Source of the DNA: Deltaproteobacteria bacterium
GTDB taxonomy: Bacteria; Desulfobacterota_B; Binatia; UBA9968
Reading direction: 5' to 3'
NCBI GenBank assembly: GCA_027297485.1
Contig: JAPUHZ010000326.1
Location: forward strand, 1 to 14,044
Length of the DNA stretch: 14,044 nucleotides
Below, in pieces: positions 1 through 5,040 of the stretch. Each line of letters begins with the position of its first letter. Within the stretch, counting starts at the first letter, position 1. The notes under the pieces are model-generated. The model worked only from the letters and a program-made list of their open reading frames with translations. It was not told the origin of the DNA and made no database searches. Position numbers and translations under genes: made by a program.

Positions 1-668
1 TGGGGAATTTCGTACTCTAATCTCCTCTTTCTTATTCCTTTCTTTATCCTTTCTCGAAATGCCTCACTTCCCCATATGGCTGGAAGATTCCCTCTTTCAT
101 ATAATTGTTTCGTCTTCTCATCCAGCCCCTCCCCCATAAACTTTCGATAAAGGCCAATGGCCCGCTTGCGGTTTGAATGAAAGCGCCCCAATACCTCCTC
201 TATCACTAACCCCACTGGCCCTCTTCCTTTCCCCAGGTAATACCGATGGCTCGTCCATCGATGTCGCTCAGGGATCTGCACCAGTTTTGCCTCCAGTGGA
301 TTTAAATGGATATAGCGAACTATCTGTAAAAGATAGCTGTCCGCATCTACCAAGATCGCCTTGTACCTGCCCCGAAATAATGGCCCGTCGGTGTGGTGAG
401 CTCGGTTATAGCGTTGGGTGTATATACCATCCAAATGCCTAATAACTCGGGAAAGGTTCCCCTGGGGCGTCTCCAGCAGCAAATGGTAGTGGTTCGGAAG
501 AAGTGAAAAGGCGTGGACCCTTACCCCCCACATCCCACAGGTTTCATCCAAAAGATTTAAAAACCTTTGATAATCCAAGAGGCCTCGATATGTCTTCTGT
601 CGGCCTCTGCCACGGTTCATTACATGATAATAGGCCCCAGGGTATTCTATTCTTAGTGGTCGAGACAT
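1..668 (-). CDS. REP-associated tyrosine transposase (RAYT / Y1_Tnp, IS200-like), 3' end outside window
   Basis: The reverse frame opens at an ATG (668-666) and stays open to the window edge, giving at least 222 residues with no stop. The start reads MSRPLRIEYPGAYYHVMNRG, the hallmark opening of Y1 transposases (R-x-x-R-x-x-YPGA-x-YHV-x-x-RG). The HUH metal-binding pair is seen in FSLLPNHYHLLLETP (about residues 67-81), and the catalytic tyrosine is expected in SYLLQIVRYIHLNPLEA (about 121-137). Proteins of this family nick and join single-stranded DNA and are linked to spread of REP palindromes. A strong Shine-Dalgarno (GGAAGGGGG, complement of 672-680) lies just upstream. The C-terminal part is cut by the window, not by mutation; nothing in the visible part looks broken. 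Family assignment is firm; present activity is unknown. Confidence 0.9.
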   Translation of the reverse strand, partial: MSRPLRIEYPGAYYHVMNRGRGRQKTYRGLLDYQRFLNLLDETCGMWGVRVHAFSLLPNHYHLLLETPQGNLSRVIRHLDGIYTQRYNRAHHTDGPLFRGRYKAILVDADSYLLQIVRYIHLNPLEAKLVQIPERHRWTSHRYYLGKGRGPVGLVIEEVLGRFHSNRKRAIGLYRKFMGEGLDEKTKQLYERGNLPAIWGSEAFRERIKKGIRKRRLEYEIP

Positions 669-691
669 ACGCCCCCTTCCAATTGCTGCAC

Positions 692-719
692 TTTATCCGA
701 ACACTAATTAAGTTGTCAA
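692..719 (-). promoter_or_regulatory. Sigma70-like promoter of the transposase gene
   Basis: Minus strand TTGACA (719-714) is followed after 16 bases by GATAAA (697-692). It lies 24 bases upstream of the transposase ATG. The -35 is a perfect consensus match and the -10 matches four of six positions. It was identified by eye only. Confidence 0.45.
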
Positions 720-872
720 CCACAAAACATAGACTTGACCCCCTTTCTTGACCCCCTTTCCCCTTTTATCAAATTGCTTGGACTCGACAAAACACACAAG
801 GTCTGAATATGTACGGGTGCGGTAGCGCGCCAGATGCCCAGACAGAATCGCTTTCATCTCCTCTTTGTCCAC
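708..872 (-). pseudogene. Truncated small gene interrupted by the transposase-associated DNA
   Basis: Between the membrane-protein gene and the transposase the minus strand has a 54-codon frame starting at GTG (872). Its first 35 residues, beginning VDKEEMKAILSGHLARYRTR and then TYSDLVCFVESKQFD, look like the helical N-terminus of a short soluble protein. The continuation KRGKGVKKGGQVYVLWLTT is simply the translation of the G-rich tandem repeat and promoter of the transposase. This chimeric shape suggests that a longer gene was cut by insertion at roughly position 765. The start codon is uncertain; there is no clear ribosome site. The similarity to short cassette-borne hypothetical proteins is from memory and untested. 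Confidence 0.45.
734..759. repeat. Tandem 13-bp direct repeat at the transposase end
   Basis: CTTGACCCCCTTT occurs twice without a gap (734-746 and 747-759), followed by a further run of C and T. On the minus strand this reads as repeated AAAGGGGGTCAAG just upstream of the transposase promoter. I interpret it as part of the terminal sequence carried with the transposase, because the homology-like part of the neighbouring truncated gene ends at about the same place. Confidence 0.55.
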
Positions 873-884
873 GTCATCTCTATC

Positions 885-940
885 GCATAACGGTTCGGCT
901 AAGACGCGCGTTTTAGTGCGTCGTGCTTAAGCCGTTTATT
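885..940. repeat. attC-like imperfect hairpin (possible decayed integron cassette site)
   Basis: CGGCTAAG (896-903) pairs with CTTAAGCCG (926-934) with one extra base, and inside it GACGC (903-907) pairs with GCGTC (918-922). Flanking cores are GCATAAC (885-891) and GTTTATT (934-940); in the other orientation the outer core reads GTTATGC. A single unpaired base in one arm, AAC/GTT cores and a size of about 56 bp are the shape of an integron attC site. The GTTTATT core departs from the GTTRRRY consensus, so the site is degenerate if it is one. The stop codon of the neighbouring membrane-protein gene lies inside it, which is common for cassettes. Confidence 0.35.
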
Positions 941-1342
941 ATAACGCAATATACCAAAATAAAACCAGCTGGCAGTACCAATTGACAACCACATGCTAAA
1001 AATGAGGAAGCAGGTTAGGAACATGCGCAAACTATCATATGCAATGGAGTATGAAAGCCACGCACTAACCAAGAAAACAAATAACTCGAGATATTGAAAC
1101 TGAAGTTTTCCTAACCAAAAAAGTAGACGTGAAATAATGTAAAAAAATATGGCCAGAATTGTATATATTACAGGTGATAGAAATAGCAAAGCCCACCCAG
1201 CTCTCATTGGGTCATTGTCAACCTCACCGTTTTCAAGAACGCTAGAACCAGTTAAGCCAGCAAAAACAAAAAATATCACTGCTGGCAGCATAGTTAGCAA
1301 GCTAGAGAGCAACGAGATTTTAAAATACTTTGGTTTGCTCAT
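899..1342 (-). CDS. Small four-helix membrane protein of unknown function
   Basis: This encodes 147 residues starting MSKPKYFKIS. Four hydrophobic segments are visible at about 9-30, 49-75, 84-102 and 106-132, with a basic tail YNKRLKHDALKRAS expected in the cytoplasm. I do not recognise the family. Base composition is clearly more AT-rich than in the oxidase genes, and the gene sits between an attC-like hairpin and a perfect inverted repeat. Both observations suggest recent acquisition, perhaps as a cassette. Upstream on the minus strand, TTGACA (1466-1461) and GATATT (1442-1437) could be its own promoter, which leaves a leader of about 90 bases. Coding status rests on frame length and coherent hydrophobic periodicity; the opposite-strand frame in the same place lacks these features. 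Confidence 0.7.
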   Translation of the reverse strand: MSKPKYFKISLLSSLLTMLPAVIFFVFAGLTGSSVLENGEVDNDPMRAGWALLFLSPVIYTILAIFFYIISRLLFWLGKLQFQYLELFVFLVSAWLSYSIAYDSLRMFLTCFLIFSMWLSIGTASWFYFGILRYNKRLKHDALKRAS

Positions 1343-1649
1343 TCTGATCTACGTTATAACTAATAAGTATATTGCCGCAATCCTGGCAGTGTATTAGGTT
1401 TCAGTTCCCCGTTCTCACGAAAGCAAAACTGCGAGAAATATCTCACCCCTACAGAGAATTTGTCAAGTGCTATTGATCCCACATACGCTGCCAATCCGGC
1501 AGTTTATCAAGATAACAGCCCGCGGCGTATCAGGGTAACGGGCTGTTATCCAGAGTCGATCCGAATAGCTGGTCGCAACTACCTGTGAGCTGCCGCCCTG
1601 CTACCTTTTTTAAGATTGGACTGTACGCTTGATTTAAATTTCGATGATC
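1343..1649. other. Intergenic stretch, 307 bp, holding a promoter candidate and a hairpin
   Basis: I see no convincing gene here. Within it are the promoter-like pair TTGACA (1466-1461) with GATATT (1442-1437) on the minus strand, spacer 18, and the perfect hairpin at 1511-1550 listed separately. The remaining bases between the hairpin and the end of the toxin gene show no feature I can support. Confidence 0.6.
1511..1550. repeat. Perfect 12-bp inverted repeat (hairpin)
   Basis: GATAACAGCCCG (1511-1522) and CGGGCTGTTATC (1539-1550) are exact reverse complements around a 16-base loop. There is no T-tract on either side, so it is not a standard intrinsic terminator, although it could still shield the 3' end of the toxin-antitoxin transcript. 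It could equally be one end or a remnant of a mobile element. Confidence 0.75.
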
Positions 1650-2021
1650 CTAGTTCGGGTTGCCGGATAGGCTTTCTTCCACAAAATCCAGAATAAGCAA
1701 GAGTTTGTGTCTTAACTCGCTAAGATAGCGATCCGGAAGGGGTCTCAGTTTCCGACGCAGCCGGCGACTGTCGATAGCCTTGATCTGATCCACTAATATG
1801 TCTGAGGATTGCCTTAACCCGGAAACTTCCCTGGGGAGGGCCACACGAAGCTTATTTTCGAAACCGGCGGTCTTTGTCGTTAAAGGACAGACAATGGTGG
1901 ATGGATGCACACGGTTCAAGGCGTCCGTTTGAACTACCACGACTGGCCGAATCTTCCCTGGTTCTGTGCCCAAGCGCGGATTTAAATTGGCCACGTAAAG
2001 ATGACCGTACTGAGGTATCAT
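1650..2021 (-). CDS. MazF/PemK-family endoribonuclease toxin
   Basis: This 123-residue protein has the MazF/PemK fold signature. The N-terminal strand GHLYVANLNP leads to GTEPGKIRPVVVVQ (18-31), where the arginine of the KIRPVV motif is the usual catalytic residue. Then follow TIVCPLT (42-48) and the strongly conserved SSDILVDQIKAID (72-84). Such toxins cut mRNA or other RNAs at short sequence motifs and slow growth. The ATG overlaps the stop of the preceding gene as ATGA (2018-2021), so the pair is translationally coupled, as expected for a toxin-antitoxin module. Length is normal and no residue is obviously lost. Cleavage specificity cannot be read from the sequence. Confidence 0.92.
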   Translation of the reverse strand: MIPQYGHLYVANLNPRLGTEPGKIRPVVVVQTDALNRVHPSTIVCPLTTKTAGFENKLRVALPREVSGLRQSSDILVDQIKAIDSRRLRRKLRPLPDRYLSELRHKLLLILDFVEESLSGNPN

Positions 2022-2260
2022 AGATCTTCAGGAAGATCTTCGAGAAGTTCGGTCTCTCGGAGGTATTCGAGATGGGTAGCGCCTAGACGACGAGAGGCGT
2101 TGCGATAGTCCCGTTCCAACATTTTCCGGGCATAAAGGGCATTATAGTGGCTGAGTGCTTTGCGAATGTAAGTATTCCGAGGCAACTTAAGTTTTTTGCG
2201 AATCTTTTCAACCTCTCGATAAGTCGGCTCGTCGAGTTTAAGAGATAGGGCCTTGGCCAT
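2018..2260 (-). CDS. Ribbon-helix-helix antitoxin of the MazF-type module
   Basis: This encodes 80 residues beginning MAKALSLKLDEPTYREVEKI. The pattern is a short beta strand (residues 4-10), a helix (11-25) and a second helix starting PRNTYIRKALSHY (27-39), the ribbon-helix-helix DNA-binding fold. A long charged C-terminal tail (45-80) would wrap and block the toxin. The start is supported by a strong ribosome site, TAGGAGGGG, a few bases upstream. Such antitoxins normally repress their own promoter; TTGACT (2317-2312) and TATGCT (2296-2291) are a candidate. The last codons contain the palindrome AGATCTTC-AG-GAAGATCT (2022-2039), which encodes part of the repeated peptide EDLPEDL. Confidence 0.85.
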   Translation of the reverse strand: MAKALSLKLDEPTYREVEKIRKKLKLPRNTYIRKALSHYNALYARKMLERDYRNASRRLGATHLEYLRETELLEDLPEDL

Positions 2261-2290
2261 AATCCCCTCCTAAGTGAAGGTAACACCAAA

Positions 2291-2317
2291 AGCATATCCT
2301 CTACCCCAAGAAGTCAA
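2291..2317 (-). promoter_or_regulatory. Candidate promoter of the toxin-antitoxin operon
   Basis: Minus strand TTGACT (2317-2312) and TATGCT (2296-2291) are separated by 15 bases, shorter than the ideal 17. It lies 30 bases upstream of the antitoxin ATG. Confidence 0.35.
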
Positions 2318-2403
2318 GGCTCGTCGCCTCCCCGCACACCCTGAGAGTTTGCAACTTCGCCCTCTCCCGACGCTCTTAAATCGCTCCGATTCCCTCCAGG
2401 GAG

Positions 2404-2820
2404 TTAAAAGCCATAAAGCATCCAATAGACTATCACCCCCGTAACCGAGACGTAAAGCCAAATGGGGAGTGTCCAACGGGCAATGCGCTTATGCCTATCG
2501 AAGCTTCCCTTTAAGGCACGGGTTAGAGTAACCAAGACCAACGGAACAATCGTCACGGCCAAGATGGTGTGGGAGATGAGAACCGTAAAGTAAACAGTGC
2601 GAATCCATCCCTGTCCTTTAAACGGCACGGAGCCAACCTGGTAGTGGTAGGAGAGATAAGAGATAAGAAAAAGGGTTGAGGTTGTAAAGGCCGACAGCAT
2701 ACAGAGCTTGTGGGCCAGAACCTTTTTATTTCGGATAAAGAGATATCCGGCCACAAGCAGCAAGGCACTAGCCGAGTTTAAGGCTGCGTTGACAGTGGGG
2801 AGGTAGGAGACCGGAATCAA
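2404..2820 (-). CDS. DUF420 / CtaM-like membrane protein for cytochrome oxidase assembly
   Basis: This 138-residue protein has four predicted membrane helices (about 8-28, 38-58, 75-99, 115-136). It shows the spaced histidines typical of DUF420: LAHKLCM (H37), SYHYQVGS (H59), LISHTILA (H84) and DRHKRIARW (H110), plus the C-terminal W-Y-V-x-x-TG-x-x-x-Y pattern. A relative in Firmicutes, CtaM, is needed to assemble haem A-containing aa3 oxidase, and this location at the end of an oxidase locus agrees with that role. The start is TTG (2820): the preceding gene's stop (2832-2830) is in the same frame only three codons upstream, and no other start lies between. No strong ribosome site is visible, so translation may depend on coupling to the subunit IV gene. 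Confidence 0.82.
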   Translation of the reverse strand: MIPVSYLPTVNAALNSASALLLVAGYLFIRNKKVLAHKLCMLSAFTTSTLFLISYLSYHYQVGSVPFKGQGWIRTVYFTVLISHTILAVTIVPLVLVTLTRALKGSFDRHKRIARWTLPIWLYVSVTGVIVYWMLYGF

Positions 2821-2829
2821 AGAAGAAAC

Positions 2830-3099
2830 TCAGGAGATGTCCGGAAGGAGCATCAGCATTAAGAAAACACAGAGGAGTAGTGGGGTGAGAGCGATCATGC
2901 TTAATGTAAGGCGTTCAAATTTGAGGTGCATAAAATAGAGGCCCACCAGCGCGGCCTTCGACAAGGCAAGTCCGATCAGAAGAGTCGCTTTGATGAGTGT
3001 CGGGAGGGGTGGGTAAATGACAGCTATCTCAAGAATCGTGAGGGCCAAAAGCCACCAGAAAACACCGATATAGTTTGGTTCTGCGTGAGTGGTTGTCAT
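2830..3099 (-). CDS. coxD: Cytochrome c oxidase subunit IV (prokaryotic type)
   Basis: This 89-residue protein has three membrane helices (about 11-30, 33-55, 66-86). It includes the recognisable subunit IV segment ALSKAALVGLYFMHLKFE, in which K-A-x-L-V-x-x-x-F-M-H-L is the family signature. Subunit IV is a small accessory subunit that stabilises the oxidase complex in the membrane. I place the start at the ATG at 3099, since an upstream in-frame start would run 58 bases into the preceding subunit III gene, and GGGAAAGGG precedes this ATG. It follows the subunit III stop by 20 bases and is in one operon with its neighbours. Confidence 0.87.
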   Translation of the reverse strand: MTTTHAEPNYIGVFWWLLALTILEIAVIYPPLPTLIKATLLIGLALSKAALVGLYFMHLKFERLTLSMIALTPLLLCVFLMLMLLPDIS

Positions 3100-3119
3100 G
3101 CTTAATCCCTTTCCCCGAA

Positions 3120-3728
3120 TTATAACAGATAGACAAAGGTAAAAATCAAAATCCAAACCAGATCGACGAAGTGCCAATACAGGCCGGCAATCTCCACATG
3201 TTTCGGACCGTACCTACCGCGCATGCAGGCAATCAAAACGCAGCTATTATAGATCACACCGCCGGTCACATGCATTCCATGGAAGCCAGTCAAAACAAAA
3301 AAAGTAGTGGCGAACAGATGACCAGGAAAAGTAAAGCCTTCCTCCGGCAACCTTTCAGTGATCAAATGAGTCCACTCGTAGGCCTGGCACGCTAAGAAAA
3401 CAAGACCTCCTAGAATAGTCAGCAAAAGAAATTTTCTGAGGCCTCGCTGATCCCCCCTGTGGATGGCCGATAGGGATTGCACCATGGTGACGCTGGTGAG
3501 GATCAGTAGGAAGGTCATGAAGGCCGTGAGGTTGATACCAAGAACCTCAGAGGGCACTGGCCAGTTAGGACTCGCATAGCGGAGAAGCCCATAGCCGACG
3601 ATCAGGGCGCCGAACGACATGGCATCGCCGGCAAGAAAAACCCACATGCCGAGCTTGCCCCAACTCTCAGGCGTCAGCGGCGACTCTGCGGGTTCGACCG
3701 CGGAATCCATCACGGCAACTTCACTCAT
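3120..3728 (-). CDS. coxC: Cytochrome c oxidase subunit III, canonical copy
   Basis: This 202-residue protein belongs to the haem-copper oxidase subunit III family, short form with five helices. Visible landmarks are GKLGMWVFLAGDAMSFG (24-40), QAYEWTHL (115-122), GFHGMHVTGG (148-157) and the C-terminal GLYWHFVDLVWILIF (182-196). The last is the classical YWHFVDxVW signature. The subunit lines the proton-uptake side of subunit I and protects the enzyme from turnover inactivation. I use the ATG at 3728 because it forms an ATGA overlap with the stop of the upstream gene and has AAGGGGAG before it; a start 24 bases further upstream is possible but less natural. It is the second of two subunit III genes in this locus. 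Confidence 0.9.
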   Translation of the reverse strand: MSEVAVMDSAVEPAESPLTPESWGKLGMWVFLAGDAMSFGALIVGYGLLRYASPNWPVPSEVLGINLTAFMTFLLILTSVTMVQSLSAIHRGDQRGLRKFLLLTILGGLVFLACQAYEWTHLITERLPEEGFTFPGHLFATTFFVLTGFHGMHVTGGVIYNSCVLIACMRGRYGPKHVEIAGLYWHFVDLVWILIFTFVYLL

Positions 3729-4018
3729 CTCCCCTTCTCCTTGTGCATCCAATTAAAGGGTAAAAATGGGGCCTTTTCCCTTAGCCCACCACGTTTTTCA
3801 GTGGCACGCCTGTGGGCGTAAAACAGCCAGCCTCCAATGGAGCCGACTATAGTGTACGGCATCGCCATTAAAAAAAGGATGCTCCAGTTAAAGGCATCGG
3901 CAATCGGATCAGCCCCAGCGGCCCCGGTTAAACAAACCGCGCACGCCTGCACGGCCTTAGGAGAAACGATTGCCACAGCCACAACGCAAACGGCAAGCAG
4001 GAGAGATCGCTGGTTCAT
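3725..4018 (-). CDS. Small exported membrane protein with CxxC motif, between the two subunit III genes
   Basis: This encodes 97 residues. An N-terminal signal-like helix (5-19) ends near VQACAVCLTG, which places the cysteine pair C26-x-x-C29 just outside the membrane. The segment GADPIADAFNWSILFL (35-50) leads into a second helix (about 46-67), followed by a basic cytoplasmic tail rich in K and R. I recall similar short proteins with a CAVC-type motif and ADP-x-x-x-x-x-NW next to oxidase genes in environmental phyla, but no assigned function. A CxxC on the outer face close to subunit III and CuA-containing subunit II suggests metal or thiol handling during assembly; this is inference. Its stop overlaps the next gene as ATGA. 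No clear ribosome site precedes its ATG. Confidence 0.75.
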   Translation of the reverse strand: MNQRSLLLAVCVVAVAIVSPKAVQACAVCLTGAAGADPIADAFNWSILFLMAMPYTIVGSIGGWLFYAHRRATEKRGGLREKAPFLPFNWMHKEKGR

Positions 4019-4067
4019 AAATTAGCCGAAATTATCCTATCATGCCGGAACTGTCAACAGATTTGAC

Positions 4068-4733
4068 CTAATACAAGTACACCAGCCCATAGAGGATCGG
4101 CCAAAGGCCGACTACAAAGGTCCAGTACATTCCGCAGATCTGCACACCTGTGTGACTGTGAGCCGTGAACCGGCCTTGCCGAGCCTGCATCAAAACCACC
4201 ATCAACCAAATTGCGGCGCCAAGGACATGGAGGCCGTGACAGCCAATTAATGTATAGAAAGTGGCCCCATAGATCCCGCTCGACATCGTAAGGCCAAACT
4301 GGACCAACCGAACCCACTCGTAGCCCTGGATGGTGAGAAAGAGTCCACCGAGGAACGCTGTCGTCAAAAGATATCTAATCAGTCCGCTGACCCTCCCGGC
4401 GCGGACCTCTCTTAAGGCCAAATGCATGGTAAGCCCGCTCAGGAGCAGAATGATCGTATTGATACCGGTTGCTGCAACAGGCAGGCGCGGCTGAAACGGC
4501 GGCGGCCAGGTTGCAGCGCCAAGGCGGAAGACCAGGAAGGAGCCGATCAGGCCTGCAAATAACATCGCCTCTGCCGCCAGAAACATCAATAAACCCAGGC
4601 GGGCATTGCTGAGAAGCGGCTCTTCTGAAACGGTAGGCGGAGCAGGAGGTCCGCCACCAGCAAAGCCTGGAACCTTATGCTCCTCGCTCACCGGTGGCTC
4701 AAAAACCTGTCGTGCAGTGGACTCTCGTGCCAT
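4068..4733 (-). CDS. Haem-copper oxidase subunit III, divergent copy
   Basis: This 221-residue protein has a proline-rich cytoplasmic lead (1-40) and then five helices. Family landmarks are LLMFLAAEAMLFAGLIG (48-64), with E55 where subunit III carries its membrane carboxylate, IQGYEWVRL (135-143), IGCHGLHVLGA (163-173) and a final helix with GMYWTFVVGLWPILYG (201-216). In that helix the usual YWHFVD has become YWTFVV, so the conserved His and Asp are both missing. It is therefore not a recent copy of the downstream subunit III. It may be an additional structural subunit or an assembly factor of the same enzyme. No good Shine-Dalgarno precedes the ATG, and a 185-bp structured gap separates it from the upstream genes. 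Confidence 0.87.
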   Translation of the reverse strand: MARESTARQVFEPPVSEEHKVPGFAGGGPPAPPTVSEEPLLSNARLGLLMFLAAEAMLFAGLIGSFLVFRLGAATWPPPFQPRLPVAATGINTIILLLSGLTMHLALREVRAGRVSGLIRYLLTTAFLGGLFLTIQGYEWVRLVQFGLTMSSGIYGATFYTLIGCHGLHVLGAAIWLMVVLMQARQGRFTAHSHTGVQICGMYWTFVVGLWPILYGLVYLY

Positions 4734-4918
4734 ATAACAGTCAGGCGGAAGCCTAAAGGCAACAGGCGCGAGCTTTTGATCCTTTTGCCTGTCGCCTAAT
4801 CAAGTTATATCGAACACGGGGTTTGAATTCCCGTGTTCGACCAAAGGGGTGAGCTGCCGCTTCTCCCCTTTGGAAACCCCATCGGCTTTGTGCCCGCCTC
4901 AAGAGGCGGGGTTTACAT
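4734..4918. repeat. Cluster of four hairpins between the small membrane protein and divergent subunit III genes
   Basis: Four inverted repeats lie one after another: AGGCAACAGGC (4757-4767) with GCCTGTCGCCT (4787-4797), one mismatch; TCGAACACGGG (4810-4820) with CCCGTGTTCGA (4830-4840), perfect 11 bp; CCAAAGGGG (4841-4849) with CCCCTTTGG (4865-4873), perfect 9 bp; and CCCGCCTC (4893-4900) with GAGGCGGG (4903-4910), perfect 8 bp. AAACCCC (4874-4880) can also pair with GGGGTTT (4908-4914), which competes with the last hairpin for 4908-4910. None is followed by a T-tract on either strand. Confidence 0.8.
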
Positions 4919-5026
4919 TCAATAGACTATAATAAACCCAATCAGCGCTGCAAGGTAGAGTAGCGTAAACAACGTCAAAATGAGGCCGACGCGCCGGTTC
5001 CTGTGACGCACGTTTTGCTGACTCAT
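4919..5026 (-). CDS. 35-residue single-helix membrane protein, probable oxidase-associated small protein
   Basis: After the haem O synthase stop, a frame begins at ATG (5026) and ends at TGA (4921-4919). It encodes MSQQNVRHRNRRVGLILTLF followed by TLLYLAALIGFIIVY. The first 12 residues are polar and strongly basic and the rest is one continuous hydrophobic helix, so the protein would insert with its N-terminus inside. The gap to the upstream gene is 14 bases and GGTAGG lies close before the ATG. In proteobacterial oxidase operons a one-helix protein of about this size and charge pattern is often annotated as a cytochrome oxidase small assembly protein; this gene fits that description in size, topology and place. 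Equivalence is inferred, and it is too short to be certain that it is expressed. Confidence 0.6.
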   Translation of the reverse strand: MSQQNVRHRNRRVGLILTLFTLLYLAALIGFIIVY

Positions 5027-5040
5027 CGTGCCTACCAAGC

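Noticed and set aside
173..751. Plus-strand frames of 82-89 codons
   Set aside because: They lie opposite the well-supported transposase gene and have no recognisable features.
1149..1397. Plus-strand frame of 82 codons opposite the four-helix membrane protein
   Set aside because: It has no start context and less coherent hydrophobic pattern than the minus-strand gene it overlaps.
3100..3177. Longer N-terminus for subunit IV
   Set aside because: It would run 58 bases into the subunit III gene and adds sequence unlike the family; ATG 3099 has a ribosome site and the usual length.
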